Part shown: piece by piece, positions 1 through 8,460 of the stretch
Layout: the number at the start of each line of letters is the position of its first letter
Position numbering within the stretch: the first letter of the stretch is position 1
Assembly: GCF_016863655.1 (NCBI RefSeq)
Contig: NZ_BOPH01000022.1
Location: 186,001-250,000 of the forward strand
Direction: 5' to 3'
DNA: 64,000 bases
DNA from: Virgisporangium ochraceum
Lineage (GTDB): Bacteria; Actinomycetota; Actinomycetes; Mycobacteriales; Micromonosporaceae
Program-made: the position numbers and the translations under genes
The notes under the pieces: generated by a model
Told to the model about the DNA's origin: nothing
The model's input: the letters and a program-made list of their open reading frames with translations, nothing else
The model's database searches: none

Positions 1-224
1 GTGGGCGCCTGCTGCCCCTGGCCGATGATCTGCTCGACCCGCAGCCGTACGTCCTCCAGCGTGACGCCGAGGCTCTCCAGGGCCTTCGCCGCGATCCCCT
101 CGCCCTCGTGCGCCAGCCCGAGCAGGAGGTGCTCGGTGCCGATGTAGCCGTGGTTGAGCATCCGGGCCTCCTCCTGCGCCAGGACGACCACCCGACGGGC
201 CCGGTCGGTGAACCGTTCGAACAC
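1..224 (-). CDS. clpC: ClpC-type ATPase, N-terminal fragment (runs off the window)
   Basis: Translating the minus strand from a GTG at 224 gives the first ~75 residues of a Clp N-domain: [20 protein letters not shown], then a GTEHLLLGL helix and an [11 protein letters not shown] end, nearly identical to the ClpC/ClpC1 consensus. This domain binds adaptors and substrates for the hexameric AAA+ unfoldase that feeds the ClpP protease in the cytoplasm. The AAA modules lie beyond base 1, so the gene is partial only because of the window edge. A GAGGA Shine-Dalgarno lies about 9 bases before the GTG at 224. A second in-frame GTG at 233 is possible but sits almost on the SD. A stand-alone Clp-N protein cannot be excluded from this fragment. 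Confidence 0.85.
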   Translation of the reverse strand, partial: MFERFTDRARRVVVLAQEEARMLNHGYIGTEHLLLGLAHEGEGIAAKALESLGVTLEDVRLRVEQIIGQGQQAP

Positions 225-448
225 TGCACTCACGTCCTCACACGGCGGGGCCCCACGCACCCCGCCCGGAAAGACGCACGTGCTGCGCTTCGACGGAAAC
301 GAAGGCGCGCGGCATCGGATCGTGGTGTGTGCGCTGAGTCTGAGCCTCTTGGCGTGTGGCGTGGCCCGCGTGGGGGGCCTCGCTACGCTCGTGCCGGCGC
401 TCGGCTGCCCATCAGAGTACCCCTTACGATGTGCCGGAGGAGGACGCC
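225..448. other. intergenic region between clpC and a divergent unknown gene
   Basis: This 224-base gap carries the divergent promoters of clpC (leftward) and the unknown gene at 449 (rightward). I see no convincing RNA gene, terminator or palindromic operator. Short open frames here have no Shine-Dalgarno support and look like chance frames of GC-rich DNA. Confidence 0.4.
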
Positions 449-1342
449 ATGACCCGTGACAAGCACCGTTCGCCGGTCCCCGACCGGGCCCGCCGGCGCG
501 CGATCCGGGCACACGCCGCCCGGCTGGGCGTCTCCTACTCGGTTGCCGCGCGCCTGCTCAGGACGCGTCCACCCGGCTTTTCCACGGACCCGGCCGACGA
601 CCACCGCGCGTGGCTGTCCGCCGCGCGCGAACGGCGCCGGTTCGCTGTACGCGTAACCGACACGCGGCGCGCGGCCGACCTTCCGCTGGGCCGCGCCGGG
701 CACCTCACCGAACGGTTCCCGCCGGTCCGCGCCGCGGTCGAGAGCGCCGACCGCGCGGCCGTGTTCGACGGCGCCGACCGCGCGACGGTGTTCGACGGCG
801 CCGACCGGGCGACCGTGCTCGGCCTGCTGTACACGGTGCTCGCGGTCGAGTCGCCGGATGTCCTGCCGAGCCCGGCCGAACTGGCGTGGGTCGCCGAGCT
901 CGGCGAGGAGGACGCCGTCGACGTCGCGTGCGCCGGGCCCGACCGCGCCGCGCGGCTCCTCCTCGACGGCGACCGCTGGCGCCTCTGGACCCGCGTGGAG
1001 GCCGCCCTCGCCGCGGCGGTCGCCGGCACCGACCGACGGCTGCGCGACGCGGCGCGCACGCTCGACGGCGAGTTCCGCACGGTGGTGCTGCGCCACTCGG
1101 TCGCGGGCGCGCGGCAGATCCTCGACGCGGTGCTGGCCCCGGCGGAGCACGGCACGGCGCCGGGAACGCGCGTGCGGCTCGCCGGCGGCGGCGACGCCGT
1201 CGTGGTCGGTGTCCGGTGGACCGTGTCGGGCCCGCCGACCGGGTACGAGGTCCGCGTCGCCGGCGGGTCGACGGTTCCCGTGGGTCCCGACGACGTGGAG
1301 CCGCTGCCCGGCGCTACCGCACCGGTGAGCCCGGCCCGGTAG
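449..1342 (+). CDS. unknown protein with N-terminal basic helical motif
   Basis: I do not recognise a named family in this 297-residue protein. The ATG at 449 is preceded by a strong GGAGGAGG Shine-Dalgarno and was chosen over a longer frame starting at 356. The N-terminus (about residues 10-38) is Arg/Ala-rich with a motif like [20 protein letters not shown], which recurs in many small actinobacterial proteins of unknown role and may be a DNA-binding helix pair. Residues ~100-123 hold a short tandem repeat (ADRA-x-V-FDG). The C-terminal ~50 residues look like a small beta domain. It has no signal peptide or membrane segment. Being upstream of the Rrf2/sulfate genes is the only context, and a shared role is not indicated. 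Confidence 0.7.
   Translation: MTRDKHRSPVPDRARRRAIRAHAARLGVSYSVAARLLRTRPPGFSTDPADDHRAWLSAARERRRFAVRVTDTRRAADLPLGRAGHLTERFPPVRAAVESADRAAVFDGADRATVFDGADRATVLGLLYTVLAVESPDVLPSPAELAWVAELGEEDAVDVACAGPDRAARLLLDGDRWRLWTRVEAALAAAVAGTDRRLRDAARTLDGEFRTVVLRHSVAGARQILDAVLAPAEHGTAPGTRVRLAGGGDAVVVGVRWTVSGPPTGYEVRVAGGSTVPVGPDDVEPLPGATAPVSPAR
746..817 (+). repeat. 27-bp in-frame tandem repeat inside the unknown gene
   Basis: Two 27-base units (746-772 and 773-799) and a partial third (800-817) encode [18 protein letters not shown] and ADRATV. The repeat is in frame, so copy-number change would lengthen or shorten the protein by nine residues without breaking it. Confidence 0.8.
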
Positions 1343-1347
1343 CCCGC

Positions 1348-1551
1348 GTGACCGACCTCGACCGGCCCTGCGGCAGCTGCGGCGGCACCGCGGTCGCCGA
1401 CCCCGGCATCGACGTGTTCGACGGCCGGACCCTCGACGCGGCCGCCCGGCTCACCGGCGACGGGCCCACCGGCACCGGGGCGGAACTGCGCCTGCTCGCC
1501 GGCCGGCCGGAGGCCGCCGGCGCGCGGGTGACCGTGTCCCGCGACCGTTGA
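1348..1551 (+). CDS. small unknown protein with CxxC motif
   Basis: A GTG at 1348, five bases after the previous stop, opens a 67-residue frame. It begins VTDLDRPCGSCGGTAV and is followed by a GIDVFDGRTLDAAARL stretch. The CGSC pair could bind a metal or form a disulfide, but nothing else supports this. Codon use keeps a high third-position GC, and the close spacing fits translational coupling to the gene before it. There is no strong Shine-Dalgarno. It could be a real small gene or a chance frame; I lean slightly towards real. Confidence 0.4.
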   Translation: MTDLDRPCGSCGGTAVADPGIDVFDGRTLDAAARLTGDGPTGTGAELRLLAGRPEAAGARVTVSRDR

Positions 1552-1586
1552 CGGGCGCTGCCCGTTATACCTACTATCTCGACTTA

Positions 1587-1598
1587 TTCTATAGGAAT
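1587..1598 (+). promoter_or_regulatory. TTCNATAGGAAT box 1 (candidate Rrf2/CymR operator)
   Basis: TTCTATAGGAAT lies 38 bases before the Rrf2 start. The same 12-mer, differing only at position 4, occurs twice before the sulfate-binding protein gene. Its flanks form an ATTC/GAAT inverted repeat, which fits a dimeric regulator. Confidence 0.65.
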
Positions 1599-1636
1599 GA
1601 TGGTCCACCGTACCGAGTGATCGGGGTAGCGCCGTC

Positions 1637-2029
1637 GTGCACATCTCCGCCCGTACCGACTACGCGGTGCGGGCCATGCTGGTCATCGCCCACGCGCACC
1701 CGCGCCTGGTGAAGGCGGCCGAGATCGCGAAGGCCCAACGGATCCCGGTCAAGTTCCTCACCACGATCCTGGTCGACCTGCGCCGCGGCGGCCTCGTCAC
1801 CAGCCTGCGGGGCAGCAACGGCGGCCACGGGCTGGCCCGGCCGGCGGAGCAGATCAGCGTCGGCGACATCCTCCGGATCGCCGACGGGGCGCTGACCACC
1901 GTCGGCGGGCGCGCCGACCATCCCGCAACGCCCGGCCTCAGCGACATGTGGCGGTCGCTGGACACGGCGATCACCGAGGTGGTCGACCGGGTCACGCTGA
2001 CCCACCTCATCGAGCCACCACCGGGGTAG
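1637..2029 (+). CDS. Rrf2-family transcriptional regulator
   Basis: The 130-residue protein starts with the standard Rrf2 pattern (HISARTDYAVRAML), followed by the winged helix with VKFLTTILVDLRRGGLV as recognition helix and wing (SLRGSNGGHGLARP). It has no cysteine at all, so it cannot carry the iron-sulfur cluster of IscR, NsrR or RsrR. This makes it more like the CymR branch, which senses sulfur status through a cysteine synthase partner. The gene starts with GTG at 1637 and lies immediately upstream of a sulfate importer. Matching boxes sit in front of both, so autoregulation and control of the importer are likely but inferred. Confidence 0.88.
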   Translation: MHISARTDYAVRAMLVIAHAHPRLVKAAEIAKAQRIPVKFLTTILVDLRRGGLVTSLRGSNGGHGLARPAEQISVGDILRIADGALTTVGGRADHPATPGLSDMWRSLDTAITEVVDRVTLTHLIEPPPG

Positions 2030-2090
2030 GACGAACGTCCCATTGACCGAGGGTCGCCGATAAACCTACGCTGCCCATCAAGTCTACCGG

Positions 2091-2102
2091 TTCCATAGGA
2101 AT
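2091..2102 (+). promoter_or_regulatory. TTCNATAGGAAT box 2
   Basis: TTCCATAGGAAT contains a TTCC-ATA-GGAA perfect inverted repeat and lies 30 bases before the sulfate-binding protein start. Confidence 0.65.
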
Positions 2103-2108
2103 AGTCTC

Positions 2109-2120
2109 TTCGATAGGAAT
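2109..2120 (+). promoter_or_regulatory. TTCNATAGGAAT box 3
   Basis: TTCGATAGGAAT is 18 bp downstream of box 2 and ends just before the Shine-Dalgarno (GAGGGA) of the sulfate-binding protein gene. Protein bound here would block transcription start or clearance. Confidence 0.65.
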
Positions 2121-2131
2121 AGAGGGAAAGA

Positions 2132-3148
2132 ATGAGACGGGCGACCATCGCTGTCACACTCGCCGCCGCGCTGGCCCTCGCGGCCTGCGGGGGTGGCGGC
2201 GACGGCGGATCGGGTGACGCGGGCGAACTGAACATCGTCGGCTTCGCGGTGCCGGAAGCCGCCAACAAGGCGATCCAGGCCGAGTGGAACAAGACCTCCG
2301 ACGGCAAGGGCGTACGGTTCAAGACCTCGTACGGCGCCTCCGGCGACCAGAGCCGCGCGGTCGTCTCCGGCCTCAAGGCCGACTACGTGCACTTCTCCGT
2401 GTCGAGCGACGTCACCCGGCTCGTCGACGCCGGCCTGGTCGACGCGTCCTGGGACGACGGTCCGAACAAGGGCATCGTCTCGTCGTCGATCGTGGTCCTG
2501 GCCGTCCGCAAGGGGAACCCGAAGAACATCAGGGACTGGGACGACCTGATCAGGCCCGACGTGAAGATCGTCACGCCGAACCCGGCCTCCTCGGGTGCCG
2601 CCCGGTGGAACGCGCTCGCGGCCTGGGGCCACATCTCCGCCAACGGCGGCACCGACGCCCAGGCGACCGAGTACCTCACCCGGCTCTTCGACAACGTGGT
2701 CGCCCTGCCCGGCAGCGGCCGCGACGCCACGACGAGCTTCCTCGGCGGCACCGGCGACGTGCTGCTCGCCTACGAGAACGAGGCCATCCTCGCCACCCAG
2801 AACGGTGAGGACCTCGAGTGGGTGGTGCCGAAGACCACGATCCTCATCGAGAACCCGGGCGCCATCACGAAGAACTCGCACGCGAAGGCGAAGTCGTGGC
2901 TCGACTTCGTGCTGAGCGACAAGGGCCAGCGGCAGTTCGCGCTCAAGGGCTTCCGCCCGATCGTCGACGGCGTCGACACCAAGGGAGTCAAGGGCGCCAA
3001 GGACCCGAACAACCCCTTCCCGACACCGGAGAAGCTGCTCACCGTCCAGAAGGACTTCGAGAGCTGGTCGGCGCTGTCGAAGAAGTTCTTCGACGAGAAG
3101 GAAGGCGTCATCGTCAAGATCATCGCAGCGTCCGGGAAGTCGAAGTGA
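2132..3148 (+). CDS. sbp: sulfate ABC transporter, substrate-binding lipoprotein
   Basis: The 338-residue protein begins with a lipoprotein signal (MRRATIAVTLAAALALAAC, lipobox LAAC, acylated Cys at about 19) and a Gly/Asp-rich linker. The mature part has sulfate-binding signatures: the SYGASGDQSRAVVSG block, HFSVSSDVTRLVDAGLVD, and TPNPASSGAARW. It captures sulfate or thiosulfate outside the membrane and hands it to CysT-CysW. A GAGGGAAAG Shine-Dalgarno precedes the ATG. It overlaps the following cysT gene by 4 bp (GTGA), so the four transporter genes form one operon. Two operator-like boxes lie in its leader. Thiosulfate specificity cannot be told from sequence. Confidence 0.95.
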   Translation: MRRATIAVTLAAALALAACGGGGDGGSGDAGELNIVGFAVPEAANKAIQAEWNKTSDGKGVRFKTSYGASGDQSRAVVSGLKADYVHFSVSSDVTRLVDAGLVDASWDDGPNKGIVSSSIVVLAVRKGNPKNIRDWDDLIRPDVKIVTPNPASSGAARWNALAAWGHISANGGTDAQATEYLTRLFDNVVALPGSGRDATTSFLGGTGDVLLAYENEAILATQNGEDLEWVVPKTTILIENPGAITKNSHAKAKSWLDFVLSDKGQRQFALKGFRPIVDGVDTKGVKGAKDPNNPFPTPEKLLTVQKDFESWSALSKKFFDEKEGVIVKIIAASGKSK

Positions 3149-3987
3149 CGGTCGCTCTCCAGGAGCGTCCGGCGGTCGCCCGCCGGACGCTCCGGGGCGG
3201 GCGGCGGCTCACCCGCGGACCGGCCATCGGCCTCGGTATCGCGATGATCTGGTTCAGCCTGCTCGTTCTCATCCCGTTGCTCGCGGTCGTGGTCACCGCG
3301 AGCGAGGGCGGCTGGGCCGCCTTCTGGGACTCGGTGACCTCCGAACAGACCGCCGCCGCGATCCGGCTCACGGTCGGGACGGCACTGCTGGTGACGGTCG
3401 TGAACGTCGTCATGGGTACGCTCATCGCGTGGGTCCTCGTACGCGACCGGTTCTTCGGCCAGCGGGCGCTGGAGGTCCTCATCGACATCCCGTTCGCGCT
3501 CCCCACGATCGTCGCCGGTCTGGTGCTGCTGTCGCTCTACGGACCCGACAGCCCGCTCGGGGTCGACATCGCCAACACGCGCGTCGCGGTGTTCCTCGCG
3601 TTCCTGTTCGTCACGCTGCCGTTCGTCGTGCGCACCGTGCAGCCCGTGCTGTCCGAACTCGACCGCGAGGTCGAGGAGGCGGCCGCCTCGCTCGGCGCGA
3701 GCCGGTTCACCACGTTCCGCCGCATCATCCTGCCGTCGCTGACGCCGGCGATCGCGGCCGGCGCCGCGCTGTCGTTCGCCCGTGGCGTCAGCGAGTACGG
3801 CTCGCTGGTGCTGCTGTCGGGCAACCTGCCGATGCGCACCGAGGTGACGTCGGTGCGCATCCTCAGCAGCATCGAGAACGACAACCTCGAGAGCGCCGCC
3901 GCCGTGGCGACCGTGCTGCTGGCGATCTCGTTCGCGGTCATCGTGCTCCTCGACGTGATCCAGCGGAGGGTGGTGCGCCGTGGGTAG
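3145..3987 (+). CDS. cysT: sulfate ABC transporter permease CysT
   Basis: A GTG at 3145, overlapping the preceding stop, gives a 280-residue inner-membrane protein with six hydrophobic segments. The cytoplasmic EAA loop is clear (EEAAASLGASRFTTFRRIIL, around residues 178-197), which docks on the CysA ATPase. Features typical of CysT/CysU include the PFALPTIVAGLVLL segment and GVSEYGSLVLLSGN near the C-terminus. It forms the channel with CysW. The longer frame upstream of 3145 is antisense-free but lies inside sbp, so this start is preferred. The neighbour order sbp-cysT-cysW-cysA is the classical one. Confidence 0.95.
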   Translation: MTVALQERPAVARRTLRGGRRLTRGPAIGLGIAMIWFSLLVLIPLLAVVVTASEGGWAAFWDSVTSEQTAAAIRLTVGTALLVTVVNVVMGTLIAWVLVRDRFFGQRALEVLIDIPFALPTIVAGLVLLSLYGPDSPLGVDIANTRVAVFLAFLFVTLPFVVRTVQPVLSELDREVEEAAASLGASRFTTFRRIILPSLTPAIAAGAALSFARGVSEYGSLVLLSGNLPMRTEVTSVRILSSIENDNLESAAAVATVLLAISFAVIVLLDVIQRRVVRRG

Positions 3988-4771
3988 GTACGTACGGCGG
4001 TCGGTCGTGGTCGGGTACCTCGTGCTGCTGGTCGCCTGGCCGCTGTATCTGGTGGTACGCAACGCCTTCGCCGACGGCCTGACCGACCTGCAGGCCATCC
4101 TGAGCGACCCCGACACCACACACGCGATCCGCCTGACCATCCAGGTGGCCCTCAGCGCGGTGCTGATCAACACCGTCTTCGGCGTCGGCGTCTCGCTGCT
4201 GCTGGTGCGCTACGACTTCCGGGGCAAGCGGTTGCTGAGCGCGCTGCTCGACCTGCCGGTGTCGGTGTCGCCGATCGTCGTGGGGCTCGCGCTGGTGCTC
4301 GTCTACGGCGGACGCTCCGGCTGGTTCGGCCCGCCGCTGGAGTCGGCCGGTCTGCAGATCATCTTCTCCACGCCGGGCATGGTCATGGCGACCACGTTCG
4401 TGGCGCTGCCGCTGGTGATCCGGGAGGTGGTACCGGTGCTCGAAGAGGTCGGCGACGAGCAGGAGCAGGCCGCGCGCAGCCTCGGTGCCAGCCCGGCGCA
4501 GACGTTCCTGCGCATCACGTTGCCGGCGATCCGGTGGGGCGTCATCTACGGCGTGGTGCTGAGCCTGGCCCGGTCGCTGGGGGAGTTCGGCGCGGTGAAG
4601 GTGGTGTCGGGCAACGTGCTCGGCGAGACCCGCACCGCCACGCTCGTGGTCGAGGAGAAGTACCTCAACTTCGACCGCGGCGGTGCCTACGCGACCGCGT
4701 TCCTGCTCGCCCTGGTCGCCGTCGCCGCGATCGTCGTCGTGTCCATCCTCAGGCCGAAGGAAAAGCCGTGA
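3980..4771 (+). CDS. cysW: sulfate ABC transporter permease CysW
   Basis: This 263-residue membrane protein starts at a GTG overlapping cysT by 8 bp. It has six predicted membrane segments, the CysW-typical [21 protein letters not shown] region, and an EAA loop ([20 protein letters not shown]). It pairs with CysT to form the sulfate channel. The tight overlap on both sides implies translational coupling and equal dosage with CysT and CysA. Confidence 0.95.
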   Translation: MGRYVRRSVVVGYLVLLVAWPLYLVVRNAFADGLTDLQAILSDPDTTHAIRLTIQVALSAVLINTVFGVGVSLLLVRYDFRGKRLLSALLDLPVSVSPIVVGLALVLVYGGRSGWFGPPLESAGLQIIFSTPGMVMATTFVALPLVIREVVPVLEEVGDEQEQAARSLGASPAQTFLRITLPAIRWGVIYGVVLSLARSLGEFGAVKVVSGNVLGETRTATLVVEEKYLNFDRGGAYATAFLLALVAVAAIVVVSILRPKEKP

Positions 4772-5760
4772 GTATCGAGATCTCTGGTGTGAACAAGCGG
4801 TTCGGCGACTTCGTGGCGCTCGACGACGTGTCGGTGAGCATCCCGTCGGGCAAGCTGACCGCGTTGCTCGGACCGTCCGGCGGCGGCAAGTCGACGCTGC
4901 TGCGCATCATCGCGGGCCTGGAGACCGCCGACAGCGGCTCGGTGGAGATCGAGGGCGTCGACGCGACGAAGCTGCCGCCGCAGAAGCGCAACGTCGGCTT
5001 CGTGTTCCAGCACTACGCCGCGTTCAAGCACCTGTCGGTGCGGCGCAACGTCGCGTTCGGCCTGGAGATCCGCAAGCGGCCCAGGGACGAGATCCGCTCG
5101 CGCGTCGACGAATTGTTGAAGCTGGTGCACCTGGAGCAGTTCGCCGACCGGTTGCCGTCGCAGCTGTCGGGCGGGCAGCGGCAGCGGATGGCGCTGGCGC
5201 GCGCTCTCGCTGTGCAACCGACGGTCCTCCTCCTCGACGAGCCGTTCGGCGCGCTCGACGCCAAGGTGCGCAAGGAGCTGCGGGACTGGCTGCGCAGGCT
5301 GCACGACGAGGTGCACGTCACCACGGTGTTCGTGACCCACGACCAGGAGGAGGCGCTGGAGGTCTCCGACGGGATCGTCGTCATCAACGACGGGCGCGTC
5401 GAGCAGATCGGCACCCCGGACGACCTCTACGACCGGCCGGCCAACGACTTCGTCATGCGCTTCCTCGGCCCGGTGACCACGCTGGGCGGCCGGCTCGTGC
5501 GCCCGCACGACCTGCACCTGCACCCCGGTCCGGCGGCGCCCGACGACGTCACCGGCACGGTCACGCGCATCACGCGCATCGGGTTCGAGATGCGGCTGGA
5601 GGTCGAGGTCGACGGGACGCCGGTGGTGGTCACCACGACCCGGAACGCGTTCCTGGCACTCGGCGTGGAGCTGGGCTCGACCGTGGTCGTGCGCGCCGAC
5701 CCGGACGCGTCGACGCACCTGTCGACGGTCAAGCCGACTGTGGGGGCGTCACCGGGATGA
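4768..5760 (+). CDS. cysA: sulfate ABC transporter ATP-binding protein CysA
   Basis: The 330-residue ATPase starts at a GTG overlapping the cysW stop by 4 bp. It shows Walker [10 protein letters not shown] (around residue 35), Q-loop [10 protein letters not shown], signature [15 protein letters not shown], Walker [12 protein letters not shown] and the switch His in [11 protein letters not shown]-terminal TOBE-like domain (about residues 235-325) is present, as usual for CysA. It powers sulfate import through CysT/CysW. The 3' end overlaps the convergent serine hydrolase gene by 32 bp, so the two transcripts are complementary at their ends. Confidence 0.95.
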   Translation: MSIEISGVNKRFGDFVALDDVSVSIPSGKLTALLGPSGGGKSTLLRIIAGLETADSGSVEIEGVDATKLPPQKRNVGFVFQHYAAFKHLSVRRNVAFGLEIRKRPRDEIRSRVDELLKLVHLEQFADRLPSQLSGGQRQRMALARALAVQPTVLLLDEPFGALDAKVRKELRDWLRRLHDEVHVTTVFVTHDQEEALEVSDGIVVINDGRVEQIGTPDDLYDRPANDFVMRFLGPVTTLGGRLVRPHDLHLHPGPAAPDDVTGTVTRITRIGFEMRLEVEVDGTPVVVTTTRNAFLALGVELGSTVVVRADPDASTHLSTVKPTVGASPG

Positions 5761-6730
5761 CCTGACGCGCGACCGGCCAGGCGCCGTCGGTCCAGTTGGA
5801 CATGAACGTCCACGTGGTGGCCGTCTCCCGGTCGTGCACCGAGCGGAACGACACACCGGCGTCGGAGCCTTCCAGCTGTACCTTGCCATCGGGCCGCAGC
5901 CAGAAGCCGAGCCCGTACGCCATGTCGAGCCACGCCTTGTCGCTGTGCCGGCGCACCAGGTTCTCCACGAGCTCCGGCGACACCAGCTTGCCGGCGAACA
6001 GCGCCCGCCAGAACGTGCTCAGGTCGGCCGCCGTGCTGTACGCGCCGCCGTCGCCGTTGCCCCGCACCGGCAGGTGCAGCACGTTGGTGCGCAGCCCGTC
6101 GGCGTGCAGGTAGCCGAGGGCCGTGTTCGGGGGAAGCTCGTCGGAGCGGAGGTAGGCCGTGTCGGCCATGCCCGCCGGTGCGAACACCCGCGCGTGGACC
6201 AGGTCGTGGAACGGTACGCCGCTCACCCGCTCGAGGATGAGGGCCAGCACCACGAAACCGCCGTTGTTGTAGGCGAACCGCTCGCCGGCCGCGAACACTG
6301 TCGGGTATCCGTCGAGCTCGGCGAGGAACGCCTCGGTGCGGTCGAGGACGTGCACCGGCTGCTTCATCACGTACTGCGTGAGATCGTCGTCGTCGCCCTC
6401 GGCGAGGTAGTCGCCGATGCCCGACCGGTGGGCCAGCAGGTGCTCGACGGTGACGTCGTCGGCGATCAGCGGCAGGTCGTCGCCGAGCACCGACCGGGCG
6501 GTGGTGTCGAGCCGCAGCTCACCGGACTCCACCAGGCTCGCGGCCGCCACCGCGACGAAACCCTTGGAGCCGCTGGCGATACCGAAGCGGGTGTCGACCC
6601 GGTTCGGGATGCCGGCCGCGCGGTTGGCGAGGCCGTGGGCCTGCCGCACCGACGGCTCGCCGGCGCTGTCGTCGGCTCTGTCGATCGAGACCACGCCGCT
6701 GAAGTCCGCGGGAACCGGGATGGCGTCCAT
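5729..6730 (-). CDS. beta-lactamase-family serine hydrolase
   Basis: The 333-residue protein belongs to the class C beta-lactamase/DD-peptidase fold. The SxxK motif is seen as ASGSKGF (near residue 53) and the YxN motif as RFAYNNGGF (near residue 150). It has no signal peptide, so it is probably a cytoplasmic esterase or peptidase rather than a resistance enzyme. Substrate is unknown. It is the last gene of a leftward set headed by heme oxygenase, about 40 bases after DUF2470, so co-transcription is possible though no functional link is evident. Confidence 0.85.
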   Translation of the reverse strand: MDAIPVPADFSGVVSIDRADDSAGEPSVRQAHGLANRAAGIPNRVDTRFGIASGSKGFVAVAAASLVESGELRLDTTARSVLGDDLPLIADDVTVEHLLAHRSGIGDYLAEGDDDDLTQYVMKQPVHVLDRTEAFLAELDGYPTVFAAGERFAYNNGGFVVLALILERVSGVPFHDLVHARVFAPAGMADTAYLRSDELPPNTALGYLHADGLRTNVLHLPVRGNGDGGAYSTAADLSTFWRALFAGKLVSPELVENLVRRHSDKAWLDMAYGLGFWLRPDGKVQLEGSDAGVSFRSVHDRETATTWTFMSNWTDGAWPVARQVIPVTPPQSA

Positions 6731-6771
6731 GCCGCGGACGGTACAAGCCGGGCCCGGAGGCGGCTACCGCA

Positions 6772-7068
6772 TTAGTGGCTGCGGGGCCGCTGACCCGACA
6801 CCGCGCAGGCCTCCTCGTACATGCGCACCACCTCGCGCCGGATCTGGGGGCGCTCGGTGAGCGTCGTGCTCCAGGGCAGGCGCACGTGCCCGACGCCGCT
6901 GTCGCCGGTCACCTCGAAGTCGGCACCCACGGCGTCGAGGCCGGTCATCCGGGCGGCGGTGGCGTCGGGGCGGCCGCCGAGCGTGCGGCAGATGAGGAGG
7001 CTGTCGTCGGGGTGGTCGTCGTTCATGTGCCGGCACACCGCGGCCACGACCTCGGGACCGAACGTCAC
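6772..7068 (-). CDS. DUF2470 domain protein, heme-associated
   Basis: This 98-residue protein is a single DUF2470 domain: the start GPEVVAAVCRHMNDDHPDDSL carries the conserved HMNxDHxDD block. DUF2470 domains often sit beside, or fused to, heme-binding or heme-degrading proteins (HugZ-like) and flavin reductases. Here it follows the heme oxygenase gene after 61 bases on the same strand, which fits a role in heme handling under iron shortage. The exact function is not established. Confidence 0.85.
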   Translation of the reverse strand: MTFGPEVVAAVCRHMNDDHPDDSLLICRTLGGRPDATAARMTGLDAVGADFEVTGDSGVGHVRLPWSTTLTERPQIRREVVRMYEEACAVSGQRPRSH

Positions 7069-7129
7069 GCTCTGCCCCCGAAATCCCGCACAAACCCGCC
7101 GCGTAACCGTCTCCGCTTCGCTCCGACGG

Positions 7130-7786
7130 TCACGCGGCGCGTTCCCTCACTGCGGACTCGAGGTCGTCGAGGACGTCGATGTTCAGCTGGTAGGCGATCC
7201 GGAGCTCGGCCATGATGCGGTCGCGTTCGTCGTCGGGCCAGTCGGTGGCGTCGAGCAGGGCGCGGTACGTCTCCTTGAACCCGGCCGGGTCGGGGATGCC
7301 GTCGAACACGTAGAACTCGGTGCCGTCGCTGCCGGTCAGCGTGTACGCCCGCCGCACGGCCTCCGCGATGTACCGGCCGCCGGACAGGTCGCCGAGGTAG
7401 CGGGTGTAGTGGTGGGCGAGGAAGCCGCCGTTCCAGTCGAAGCAGACCTCACGCATCCGCGCGGTGTACCGGTCGGTCGCCGGGCCCGGCCCGATCGCCG
7501 AGCGCCAGCCGGGCCCGAGGAGGAAGCGCAGGTCGCGTTCGAGCGCCGGCAGCCGGGTGAGCCGGTCGGTGACGAACGGACCGACCACCGGGTCGGCACG
7601 CATCACCGCCGCCGCCTGTTCGAGCACCTCGTAGATGAAGTAGTGCTGCGCGACCATCGCCGCGTACCCGTCGCGGTCGAGCGAGCCCTCGACCAGGGCG
7701 GCCAGGTACGGCGACCGTTCCGCCCGGCGATGGTCGTCGCGGCCGGAGGCGCGCAGCTGCCTCGAGAGCCGGTTCGTCACTCGCAT
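7130..7786 (-). CDS. biliverdin-producing heme oxygenase (HmuO type)
   Basis: The 218-residue, mostly helical protein has the heme oxygenase signatures: an N-terminal His at position 19 (DDHRRAERS) as probable proximal ligand, HYFIYEVLEQAA, and the distal-helix GDLSGG motif (YLGDLSGGRYIA). It opens heme to biliverdin, CO and iron in the cytoplasm, releasing iron for the cell. The ATG at 7786 follows a GGGG purine run. A good DtxR/IdeR-type iron box lies 16-34 bases upstream, so expression is expected only in low iron. The next gene encodes a DUF2470 protein, supporting a heme-iron unit. Confidence 0.93.
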   Translation of the reverse strand: MRVTNRLSRQLRASGRDDHRRAERSPYLAALVEGSLDRDGYAAMVAQHYFIYEVLEQAAAVMRADPVVGPFVTDRLTRLPALERDLRFLLGPGWRSAIGPGPATDRYTARMREVCFDWNGGFLAHHYTRYLGDLSGGRYIAEAVRRAYTLTGSDGTEFYVFDGIPDPAGFKETYRALLDATDWPDDERDRIMAELRIAYQLNIDVLDDLESAVRERAA

Positions 7787-7801
7787 CCCCCACGTCTCAA
7801 G

Positions 7802-7820
7802 AAAGGCTTGCCTAACCTTA
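7802..7820 (-). promoter_or_regulatory. iron box (DtxR/IdeR/DmdR-type operator) before heme oxygenase
   Basis: On the minus strand TAAGGTTAGGCAAGCCTTT matches the 19-bp actinobacterial consensus TTAGGTTAGGCTAACCTAA at 14 of 19 positions by my alignment. Its place 16 bases before the start codon suits an Fe-dependent repressor. Confidence 0.75.
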
Positions 7821-7893
7821 TGGCGACGCCATCGAAAGATCCAGGACCCGGATCTGAAGAAAACCGTAAGGGCGTCCGGGCAGGGTCGGGGGC

Positions 7894-8460
7894 ATGAGAA
7901 AACTTGTCGAGTCGACGTTCGTGTCCCTGGACGGGGTCATCTCCGACACCCGCCCGTCCACCACCTCCCGCGCGGAACCACACATCTGGGGCAACAAGTA
8001 CTGGGACGAGCAGCACAACGGCTACGCCGCCAAGACCGTCGAGAATGCCGACACCCTGCTCATGGGCCGGGTGACGTTCGAGGGGATGGCCGAGGCCTGG
8101 GCTGGCCAGTCCAACCCGTTCGCCGACAAGGTCAACGCGATGACCAAGTACGTGGCGTCCCGCACCCTGACGGAAGCGCCCTGGGGCGGCACCGTCCTGC
8201 GCGGCGACGTGGCCGAGGAGGTCGCGAAGATCAAGGAGCAGCCGGGCGCCAACATCCTGAAGTGGGGCACCGGCCAGCTCGACCGGACGCTGGTCGAGCA
8301 CGGCCTGGTCGACGAGTTCCACTTCTGGTACTTCCCGGTGATCGTCGGCGCCGGCCAGCACCTGTTCGACGGCGCCGGCTTCGACACCACCCACCTGAAG
8401 CTCGCCGACGTCAACCGGTTCGACTCCGGGATCGTCGTGCACGTCTACACGCCGCGCTGA
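7894..8460 (+). CDS. dihydrofolate reductase-family protein (RibD C-terminal fold)
   Basis: The 188-residue protein has the RibD_C/DHFR fold pattern: KLVESTFVSLDGVI at the N-terminus, NADTLLMGRVTFEGM in the NADPH-binding part, KWGTGQLDRTLVEHGLVDE and FPVIVGAGQHLFDG towards the end. Such proteins are common as paralogs in actinobacteria and their substrates are mostly unknown. A true folate role is unlikely. It is divergent from heme oxygenase, 107 bases apart, and its stop overlaps the convergent SARP gene by 16 bp. Confidence 0.9.
   Translation: MRKLVESTFVSLDGVISDTRPSTTSRAEPHIWGNKYWDEQHNGYAAKTVENADTLLMGRVTFEGMAEAWAGQSNPFADKVNAMTKYVASRTLTEAPWGGTVLRGDVAEEVAKIKEQPGANILKWGTGQLDRTLVEHGLVDEFHFWYFPVIVGAGQHLFDGAGFDTTHLKLADVNRFDSGIVVHVYTPR

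Noticed and set aside
2770..4173. long minus-strand frames across the cys operon and across many other genes
   Set aside because: They are antisense shadows of GC-rich genes: Arg/Ala/Gly/His-rich translations without family motifs.
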